NCBI GenBank assembly: GCA_021736615.1
Contig: JAIPFN010000170.1
Location: forward strand, 1 to 12,185
Source of the DNA: Phycisphaerae bacterium
GTDB taxonomy: Bacteria; Planctomycetota; Phycisphaerae; Sedimentisphaerales; Anaerohalosphaeraceae
DNA length: 12,185 nucleotides
Direction: 5' to 3'
Shown piece after piece: positions 6,890-12,185 of this stretch. Below the pieces are notes generated by a model. It was not told where the DNA came from, ran no database searches, and worked only from the letters and a program-made list of their open reading frames with translations. Every line of letters starts with the position of its first letter. The first letter of the stretch is position 1. A program made the translations under genes and the position numbers.

Positions 6890-7146
6890 TTGAAATCTGT
6901 CTAACAAGAATTTCATTAGTGATAATACTCTTGGTAAAGAAAAGCTCACTTCAAAAAGAATAATCAACGGTTACAACTGTCCCACGGACACTTGACCACT
7001 ACAGAAGGTCTTAGAAAAGAAAAGTCTTTATAGTTCAAGTTGAATTTGGTAAACTTATTAGCATTAAAAAAATTATTATCGATGCAACAATCCCAAAAAC
7101 TGTTGATACAAGATATTAACCAGGACAAAACAATTTGGAGTATAAT
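6890..7146. other. Divergent intergenic region
   Basis: The region separates the minus-strand propeller gene from the plus-strand peptidase gene. It should hold the peptidase promoter, but no convincing -35/-10 pair is visible; the best is TTGAAT with a poor ATTAAA 17 bases on, near 7041. It is AT-rich and I find no gene in it. A GGAG at 7137-7140, six bases before the ATG at 7147, is a good ribosome binding site and decides the start of the next gene. Confidence 0.5.
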
Positions 7147-9345
7147 ATGAAAAAGCATTTTCTGATGACAATCTTACTGTTTTGCACGCTAATTGCCGGC
7201 TGTCATGATAATTCTCAACAGGCCCGCATGGAATTTGAAAATCCAGGTGGAATGTGGATGCCCCAGCAGATAAACGACCAACTGGACATGCTCCGTTCAC
7301 TCGGCGTTAATAATCCCAAATCTCTTACCAACCCCCTCGTTCATCCACTTGGAGCGATTGTAGGCATGGGGTGCAGTGCGTCTTTTGTTTCGGACAACGG
7401 GCTTATCGTTACAAACCACCACTGCGTATACAGATCATTACAAACCCACTCCTCACCTGAATGCAATATATACGAAAATGGTTTTCTCGCAAGAAATATT
7501 TCAGAAGAACTCCCCGCTGAAACAGGCAAAAAGGTTTCTGTGACAAAAGAAATTATTGATGTTACCAGCATTGTCCGAAAAAATATCGCTAAGATCAAGG
7601 ACCCACTGTCTCGCTATAAAGCTATCGAAGACAGGATCAAAGCCCTTATCGCCGAACACGAAGCCCCAAGTAAAGGTATTCGCTGCTCCGTAAAAGAATT
7701 CTTTGAAGGACAATCCTATTACCTCATCAAAAAACTTGAACTTAAAGACATACGTCTGGTCTACGCACCACCACTTGCCATTGGATGTTACGGCGGAGAT
7801 ATTGACAACTGGAACTGGCCAAGACACACCGGAGATGTTGCCTTTTACCGTGCTTACGTTGCGCCCGATGGTTCTGTTGCCGAATACTCTCCAGACAACG
7901 TGCCTTATAAACCTATGCATTACCTACGCATAGCAACCGAGCCTTTAAAAGAAAATGACTTTGTAATGGTCGCCGGATACCCGGGTAGAACACAACGCTG
8001 GTGGACCGCCGAACAGGTCGAATTCGCATACTGGGAAAACAACCCCAACCGCATTAAAATCCTTACCGAAAAAGAAGCTATCTTTAAAAAACTTGCCAAA
8101 CAAAGCGATGAACTGGGCATTAAAGTGACACCGTCAATAAAAGGCGTCCTGAACTCACTTAAGTACCTGCAATCGCTTCAGGAAAACTTCAAAAGCTATG
8201 GACTGCTGAACAAAAAAGTAACCCAGCAGCAAAAGTTGGTCGCTTGGGTTAATGAGGATATGTCACGGAAAACTAAGTGGGGAGATGTTCTCGACGAGAT
8301 TGCGGCACTCCAGCACCAGCGGCAGCGAACAGCCTACAGCAACTCCCTGATCACCGGCTTGCGACGTTCGGTCACTGTCATTAACTCGGCGCACACCATC
8401 GTATGTATGGCCCGGCAACGCCCGAAACCAGACAACGAAAGGGACCCTTCTTACCAGCAGCGTAACTGGATTCGCAGCATACAGTCACTTCAGCAAGCAC
8501 AAACATCATATGACCCGAAAATCGATAAAGCCATCCTCAGCTATTACCTTCAAAAGATCGCCGAACTGCCAAGTGATCAAGGCACGCCCATTCTGAATCT
8601 ATTTAGCGAAAAATTGGCCAATGACACCACAAAAATTGACTCTTTTGTAAATAGTCTTTTCAACGAGAAATTAACAGTTAATAACACCAATATTCGCGTC
8701 GAACTTTTCAAAAACGCTGACACAAAACAACTCAGGCAATCAACCGATCCGGCTATCCAACTTGCTCTTCGAATCAGGCCTTTGACTAAATCACTTGAAG
8801 ACGAAAACAAAATACATCAGGGAAAGATGGCCCTCTTAAAACCTAAATATATGCAAGCAATGCAAGCTTTCTACGCCACCCCCATTGCACCCGACGCCAA
8901 CGGCTCACTTCGCGTAACATATGGAACTGTGAAAGGTTACAGACCCACTCCCAACGCTAAAAAATACAGACCATTTACAACTCTTTCCGGCGTTCTCAGA
9001 AAAAACACAGGCATCAAACCATTCAACGCTCCAAAAGAACTCGTTGAAGCGGCAAAAACTACCGGCCCGGATTCACCGTTTTACTACGATCAATTGGGTG
9101 ATATCCCGGTAAACTTCCTCTCCGACGTTGACACAACCGGCGGCAACTCAGGTTCGGCAACACTCAATCGAAAAGGTGAACTTGTCGGACTACTCTTCGA
9201 CGGAAACTCCGAATCACTTGCAAGCGACATGATATTCATGCCCAAAATCACAAGATCAATACACGCAGACATCCGATACATACTCTGGTTCATGAAAAAT
9301 GTCGACCATGCAGACAATCTGCTTAATGAAATGAACGTAAAATAA
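7147..9345 (+). CDS. S46-family dipeptidyl-peptidase (DPP7/DPP11 type), lipoprotein
   Basis: The start is ATG 7147, preceded by GGAG at a six-base gap; the upstream in-frame TTG at 7135 is less likely. The 732-residue protein opens with MKKHFLMTILLFCTLIAGC, a lipoprotein signal with Cys19. The mature start FENPGGMWMPQQI is typical of S46. Catalytic parts are visible: SDNGLIVTNHHC with His92 just before the Cys, GGDIDNWNWPRHTGD carrying the conserved Asp (about 218-220), and TTGGNSGSATLN with Ser668. The residue 18 after this Ser, which sets P1 preference in Porphyromonas enzymes (Gly673 in DPP7, Arg673 in DPP11), is Gly686 here, in FDGN. A DPP7-like preference for hydrophobic P1 is therefore inferred. 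Length agrees with the family (~700-730). The enzyme releases dipeptides from the N-terminus of peptides outside the inner membrane, feeding peptide uptake. No transporter gene is adjacent. Confidence 0.92.
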   Translation: MKKHFLMTILLFCTLIAGCHDNSQQARMEFENPGGMWMPQQINDQLDMLRSLGVNNPKSLTNPLVHPLGAIVGMGCSASFVSDNGLIVTNHHCVYRSLQTHSSPECNIYENGFLARNISEELPAETGKKVSVTKEIIDVTSIVRKNIAKIKDPLSRYKAIEDRIKALIAEHEAPSKGIRCSVKEFFEGQSYYLIKKLELKDIRLVYAPPLAIGCYGGDIDNWNWPRHTGDVAFYRAYVAPDGSVAEYSPDNVPYKPMHYLRIATEPLKENDFVMVAGYPGRTQRWWTAEQVEFAYWENNPNRIKILTEKEAIFKKLAKQSDELGIKVTPSIKGVLNSLKYLQSLQENFKSYGLLNKKVTQQQKLVAWVNEDMSRKTKWGDVLDEIAALQHQRQRTAYSNSLITGLRRSVTVINSAHTIVCMARQRPKPDNERDPSYQQRNWIRSIQSLQQAQTSYDPKIDKAILSYYLQKIAELPSDQGTPILNLFSEKLANDTTKIDSFVNSLFNEKLTVNNTNIRVELFKNADTKQLRQSTDPAIQLALRIRPLTKSLEDENKIHQGKMALLKPKYMQAMQAFYATPIAPDANGSLRVTYGTVKGYRPTPNAKKYRPFTTLSGVLRKNTGIKPFNAPKELVEAAKTTGPDSPFYYDQLGDIPVNFLSDVDTTGGNSGSATLNRKGELVGLLFDGNSESLASDMIFMPKITRSIHADIRYILWFMKNVDHADNLLNEMNVK

Positions 9346-9676
9346 TTCTACTACAATACAGTTCAACTTGTGCTATTTAGACAGGATGTCGTGGGGTACA
9401 AATATTAATTTCCCATAAGTTTTTTTAAAAATTTAGAGATAAATAGCGTTCAGACGAACATCATTGCAAGTTTTATTGTGATATGATAGTTTTTTTGCAC
9501 TACGAAACAGAGATTATGGCTCACATTGGTCGGTTGTATTGCTTATTGCATTTACAAAGATATATACGCCGGAGTAAAATAGTCCCATTTGCTGACAATC
9601 CCCACATCCGACCCTGCCCTCAGGCACTGCATCCCTAACCAGGAATAAAGACATTAGTGAAGTTGGTATAAAAAGA
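9346..9676. other. Intergenic region after the peptidase gene
   Basis: No coding frame is convincing on either strand. There is an AT-rich tract (9418-9445) but no clear terminator for the peptidase gene. A 42-codon frame from the ATG at 9516 has no ribosome binding site and unlikely composition. I see nothing else that can be named. Confidence 0.5.
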
Positions 9677-9711
9677 AAAACCCTCATTTCCATAACAGAA
9701 ACGAGGGTTTT
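9677..9711 (-). terminator. Strong Rho-independent terminator following the tRNA-Phe fragment
   Basis: AAAACCCTC-A-TTTC (9677-9690) pairs with GAAA-C-GAGGGTTTT (9698-9711), a stem of 13 pairs with one mismatch and a seven-base loop. On the minus strand it is followed by TTCTTTTTAT. It starts five bases after the 3' end of the tRNA fragment, the usual place for a tRNA terminator, so this end of the tRNA locus appears native. Confidence 0.75.
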
Positions 9712-9715
9712 AAGA

Positions 9716-9762
9716 TGGGCAGAACTGGACTTGAACCAGCGACACATGGATTTTCAATCCTT
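9716..9762 (-). tRNA. tRNA-Phe(GAA), 3' half only (likely integration-site scar)
   Basis: On the minus strand the sequence holds an anticodon arm AAGGA-TTGAAAA-TCCAT (anticodon GAA), variable loop GTGTC, T arm GCTGG-TTCAAGT-CCAGT, acceptor strand TCTGCCC and discriminator A at 9716. GGATTGAAAATCC...GTGTC matches bacterial tRNA-Phe. The 5' part is missing: no GGGCAGA acceptor partner and no D arm lie on the minus strand in the following ~150 bases. The A28-A42 mismatch in the anticodon stem hints that the break is in the anticodon stem or loop, where tyrosine recombinases often cross over. A displaced 3' tRNA half is the usual mark of an element integrated in a tRNA gene; the element would lie to the right. 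Decay without integration, or an interrupted tRNA, remain possible. Confidence 0.7.
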
Positions 9763-10019
9763 ACCCCCTAAAATAAGCACTCCTAACTACTTGTAAATAA
9801 ACAACTTATGAACACTAATTTGACAGAAAAACAGCAATTAGACAATAATTAAACTGAGTTGGTAGTCAGTAGTGGCTCAGATATAAGTGGTTGGTGAAAC
9901 AAAAGGGACGCATTTGGGACGCATGGGAGAAAGTAAAATTATTTCTTTTAGAATTTTCAGAATCGGACAGTGGAAATGGTTGTGAATAGTTCCTTCTAAC
10001 CTTTCTTATCAATATCTGG
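9763..10019. other. Gene-free stretch beside the tRNA half
   Basis: This is an AT-rich region with no supportable gene. If the tRNA half marks an attachment site, this would be the inner end of the inserted DNA. The only notable structure is the GGGACGCAT direct repeat listed separately. No integrase gene is present in the window. Confidence 0.5.
9905..9924 (+). repeat. GGGACGCAT direct repeat, 11-bp period
   Basis: GGGACGCAT occurs at 9905-9913 and 9916-9924, and GGGA follows again at 9925-9928. The 11-base period puts both copies on the same face of the helix. It lies ~145 bases from the tRNA half, a place where integrase arm-type sites are found, but this role is a guess. Confidence 0.55.
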
Positions 10020-10358
10020 TTAAATGAAATCTTTCGCAACTTTTGCAATCTCCCCAGCACTGTCCACTAAAATTCCAACCTTGTAATCAAAAAACGATTT
10101 CTCTGCTTCAATGAGCAAAATACACGAGTCTTTGCCAACCTCTTTCTGCGATGAACCGGTACTTTGCTGCGTTGATAAAACAGGAAGAGTCTTACCGGCT
10201 ATATTGACCGTTCCAATAGTGCGGGAATTACCCTCATACCTTAATTTAAGGGGAAACACACCGACTATTTTTATGACCACTCCATTACCAATCTTTCTCG
10301 TCACATACGTGGCAAGATCTATAGTTATTTTTTTGGCTGGAAATTTATTGCCATTCAT
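10020..10358 (-). CDS. Short CheW-like domain protein
   Basis: The protein has 112 residues and starts at ATG 10358 with AAAGGA about nine bases upstream. Residues ~46-62 (RTIGTVNIAGKTLPVLS) and ~77-106 (DSCILLIEAEKSFFDYKVGILVDSAGEIAK) fit the CheW pattern of a G-V-I-N-L-R-G-x-x-I-P-V strand pair followed by a hydrophobic strand and G-L-L-V-D-x-V-x-E. The first ~45 residues (FPAKKITIDLATYVTRKI...) fit the family poorly. The protein stops just after the LVD motif, so the final strands of a normal ~150-residue CheW are missing. It is either a divergent half-domain or a gene shortened at its 3' end. CheW couples chemoreceptors to the CheA kinase, but no che gene is nearby. There is no signal peptide or membrane segment. 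The CheW assignment rests on motif shape alone. Confidence 0.6.
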   Translation of the reverse strand: MNGNKFPAKKITIDLATYVTRKIGNGVVIKIVGVFPLKLRYEGNSRTIGTVNIAGKTLPVLSTQQSTGSSQKEVGKDSCILLIEAEKSFFDYKVGILVDSAGEIAKVAKDFI

Positions 10359-10645
10359 TGCAGCATATCCTTTAATGTATAAATTCTTTTCATGATTTCC
10401 CGCATTTTCAACACCTATTCAAATAAGCAAAAACTTTTTGCCTATCACAATTAAACGCAAAACGCCTTCTCATATAAAGGCGTATGCCGTGGCGAAATCT
10501 TTATGAGAAAAAACATTATTTTTTGAAAATTTATAAAAAACCGGTAATAGTCAGGCACCTTCGAACTGAATTTCGGTTTTTTACATGTCAATTCCACAAA
10601 ACTATTTTAAAATCAGAAAAAAACTAACCTTAAAATATTATTTTA
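10359..10645. other. AT-rich intergenic region, CheW-like to sigma gene
   Basis: This region separates two divergently transcribed genes. Apart from the hairpin at 10462-10483 and the sigma-gene promoter at its right edge, nothing is seen. It is strongly AT-rich, especially 10500-10645. Confidence 0.5.
10462..10483 (-). terminator. Hairpin, terminator-like on the minus strand
   Basis: ACGCCTT (10462-10468) pairs with AAGGCGT (10477-10483) around an eight-base loop. On the minus strand the stem is followed by TTGCGTTTAATTG, a weak T tract. No minus-strand gene lies to its right before the sigma gene, so it has no obvious client; it could equally be a regulatory hairpin. Confidence 0.3.
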
Positions 10646-10672
10646 TTGCAAAAAAAGATAATACAGTATAAT
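10646..10672 (+). promoter_or_regulatory. Putative promoter of the sigma-factor gene
   Basis: A perfect TATAAT lies at 10667-10672 with TTGCAA at 10646-10651. The 15-base spacer is short of the ideal, so the -35 is uncertain. The start of transcription would be near 10679, ~47 bases upstream of the GTG start. Self-regulation by the sigma factor cannot be judged from one site. Confidence 0.4.
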
Positions 10673-10725
10673 GAGTTTTAAAGAATGTAACGTCACATGA
10701 GAATTTGGAAGCTGGAGATAGCTTA

Positions 10726-11280
10726 GTGGTTAATATTCCTGAGATTTCAGCCGGGTGCGAAACGTCAGAAAATATGGCATCTGCAACGATGATATTTGCT
10801 GATTACGGGAGTTTTATACGCTCTGTTATTAATACTCGAGTTAAAGATGTGCATCTCAGGAATGACGTTTACCATGATTTTTTTTTGTCACTTGTAAGGA
10901 ACCCCATACCCGACAATATTTCAAATATCAAAAGCTATCTTTATAAAGCGATTTGCAACGACATTTGCGATTCTATAAGAAAGCTGAAATGTTACGACAG
11001 ACATATACAGAAACATGGCCAGAGAAAAGGAATTTACCTTTCTGAACCCCCTGCCGATGAAAGACTCACAATATCGGACGAGGCATGCAGAATGTTCGAA
11101 ATCATTGAAACAAACTTGACATACGGCGAAGCAAATGTGATCAAACTGAAATACCAGAAGGAACTCAATAACAATGAAATCGCCGAAAGCTTGAATATTG
11201 GAGGCCCAAGTGTGAGCACGTATTTTTCTACAGGACTAAAAAAACTTCGAAAAATAATTAATAATGAGGAGCGAGAATAA
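10726..11280 (+). CDS. ECF-type RNA polymerase sigma factor
   Basis: The start is GTG 10726, preceded by GGAG (10714-10717) at an eight-base gap, giving 184 residues; an upstream TTG at 10705 would add seven. Region 2 is seen at about residues 25-85: FADYGSFIRSVINTRV, then RNDVYHDFFLSLVRN and NIKSYLYKAICNDICDSIRK, which fits the core-binding and -10 recognition helices. A basic linker follows (RHIQKHGQRKG). Region 4 at about 128-180, with LTYGEANVIKLKYQKELNNNEIAESLNIGGPSVSTYFSTGLKKLRKI, is a helix-turn-helix for -35 recognition. The size and the lack of regions 1 and 3 fit an ECF (group IV) factor. It is followed after two bases by a zinc-finger membrane protein, the typical anti-sigma arrangement, so activity is probably controlled by release from that partner. 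The subgroup cannot be named. Confidence 0.85.
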   Translation: MVNIPEISAGCETSENMASATMIFADYGSFIRSVINTRVKDVHLRNDVYHDFFLSLVRNPIPDNISNIKSYLYKAICNDICDSIRKLKCYDRHIQKHGQRKGIYLSEPPADERLTISDEACRMFEIIETNLTYGEANVIKLKYQKELNNNEIAESLNIGGPSVSTYFSTGLKKLRKIINNEERE

Positions 11281-11282
11281 TT

Positions 11283-12185
11283 ATGATAACCAGCAACACT
11301 CATTCAGAATGCCTTAAATGCGTTCCTTACTTCTACGACTACGTTTTTGGAGAAAATGACGCTATTCCTGAATCTGCACTGAAACACATCTCTGATTGCA
11401 AGGATTGCCAAATTGAGATTGACAATCTTAAAAGGGAACTACAAACTTTCGAAAGTTCTGCCGACCAGAACATCGAAGCGGCCAGGCTTTGCAACCTGGA
11501 GCTTCATTTTGCTTATATTGGGAAAAATGTCGGTTGTTGTCAGGCGAAAGCTTTCATCGCGCCGATGTCAATAGACAAATTCAACGTTAATATTCCAACC
11601 CCAATAACTGTTCACTTCAATCACTGCCCGGCTTGTTCGGCAGATTTGAAAATGGTTCGAGATATTGCCTTACCCGAAGAAACTTTATTCAAGGTTGGGC
11701 AGGTTCTTGCCCCGTTTTCTTCGAGTGACCCTCATGAAACCGAAGACATCACCGATGCCGTCAGTGGCATTGACTTGAAAGAATCGGACCGAGAGAAACT
11801 GGCTGCAATTGCCATGCGACCGGAGTCCGGGATAAAAACCCTCTTTACCTTGAAAGAAGAAACCTCCGAACAAACTGAACGAATCTCGGAATACCCATAT
11901 TCGGAATATCCATATGAAGACTGGCAGATCGATGTTAAGGTATTAAATCATAACCACGAAAGTGTCAGCAACTATGATGTACAAAAGCGATGCAAGAAAA
12001 CTAATGCTCAAATTTTCAGTTCCAGCCTGTTGCGTTTTATCAAACCGCTTGTTGCTGCGGCAGCGGTTATCGCTGTGGTATTTTTGATGTTTAATGGCTC
12101 GAACGTAAGTGCCGGAATCGGTAAAGTTTACGATGCTCTTGAGCAGGTCAAAAACGTTTGTATCAAGTCTATCAATTCCGCTGAC
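11283..12185 (+). CDS. Membrane anti-sigma-like protein with two zinc-finger modules (runs off window)
   Basis: From ATG 11283, 301 codons are open to the window edge. The start is two bases after the sigma stop, with GAGGAG inside the sigma gene (11266-11271), so translation is probably coupled. Residues 7-42 hold H7, C10, C13 and then H35-x3-C39-x2-C42 (HISDCKDC). Residues 85-118 hold C85-C86 and then H111-x3-C115-x2-C118 (HFNHCPAC). H-x3-C-x2-C with an upstream Cys is the zinc-binding motif of zf-HC2/ZAS anti-sigma domains, here present twice. An acidic linker follows, with a small repeat SEYPYSEYPYEDW around 214. One membrane helix is at about 254-270 (PLVAAAAVIAVVFLMF). The segment after it, SAGIGKVYDALEQVKNV, looks like the start of an extracytoplasmic domain. 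The likely role is to hold the sigma factor and release it on an envelope signal. The C-terminus is outside the window. Confidence 0.75.
   Translation, partial: MITSNTHSECLKCVPYFYDYVFGENDAIPESALKHISDCKDCQIEIDNLKRELQTFESSADQNIEAARLCNLELHFAYIGKNVGCCQAKAFIAPMSIDKFNVNIPTPITVHFNHCPACSADLKMVRDIALPEETLFKVGQVLAPFSSSDPHETEDITDAVSGIDLKESDREKLAAIAMRPESGIKTLFTLKEETSEQTERISEYPYSEYPYEDWQIDVKVLNHNHESVSNYDVQKRCKKTNAQIFSSSLLRFIKPLVAAAAVIAVVFLMFNGSNVSAGIGKVYDALEQVKNVCIKSINSAD

Noticed and set aside
9514..9747. Minus-strand frame of 77 codons
   Set aside because: It runs through the tRNA fragment and its terminator, has no ribosome binding site and no recognisable motif.
9858..9895. Plus-strand GAGTTGGTAG...GGCTCAG resembling a tRNA D arm
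   Set aside because: It is on the opposite strand from the tRNA half, lacks acceptor and anticodon arms, and matches only a short common string.
9866..10060. Minus-strand frame of 64 codons overlapping the end of the CheW-like gene
   Set aside because: Composition is poor, it overlaps a better gene in another frame and no motif is seen.
10111..10395. Plus-strand frame opposite the CheW-like gene
   Set aside because: It is antisense to the better supported CheW-like frame, which has a good ribosome binding site.

Overview
This 12.2 kb window most likely comes from a planctomycete-type bacterium, probably of the Phycisphaerae/Sedimentisphaerales kind. The assignment is inferred from gene content, since no taxonomic marker is present. 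The evidence is a pseudopilin with the planctomycete H-X9-D(G) signature, a secreted PQQ-like beta-propeller opening with the WPSWRG motif, a large Asp-box lipoprotein, an S46 dipeptidyl-peptidase lipoprotein, and an ECF-type sigma factor followed by a zinc-finger membrane protein. Coding density is low and the window holds several broken genes, as expected of a genome-plasticity region.

Layout. 1-500: the 5' end of an IS3-family transposase (minus strand) abuts a small gene that has lost its start. 690-1415: a type II-type pseudopilin split by an in-frame TGA. 1423-1530: short tandem repeats leading into 1544-2491, a membrane-anchored FtsQ/DivIB-like protein. 2492-2954: a gene-free stretch with a compact chain of adjoining inverted repeats (possible structured RNA), then a good sigma-70 promoter. 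2955-3117: only the N-terminal remnant of DNA polymerase IV (dinB). 3123-6818: two exported beta-propeller genes on the minus strand (PQQ-like, and an Asp-box lipoprotein with its own promoter). 7147-9345: an S46 peptidase lipoprotein on the plus strand, divergent from them. 9346-10019: no gene; a minus-strand terminator directly follows the 3' half of a tRNA-Phe whose 5' half is missing, which looks like an integration-site scar. 10020-10358: a short orphan CheW-like protein (minus). 10726-12185: an ECF-like sigma factor and a 2-nt-spaced membrane protein with two zinc-finger modules, open at the window edge.

How the genes may work together. The two propeller proteins and the S46 peptidase are all exported (two as lipoproteins), which suggests breakdown or binding of polysaccharides and peptides at the cell envelope. 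The last two genes form a sigma/anti-sigma pair: the sigma factor would be held by the zinc-finger domains, with an extracytoplasmic domain sensing an envelope signal. The rest (IS edge, dinB stub, tRNA half, interrupted pilin) records insertion and decay. I see no CRISPR array, no recognisable defence operon and no complete mobile element. The least explained parts are the hairpin chain at 2734-2869 and the tRNA-half/CheW-like region at 9716-10358.
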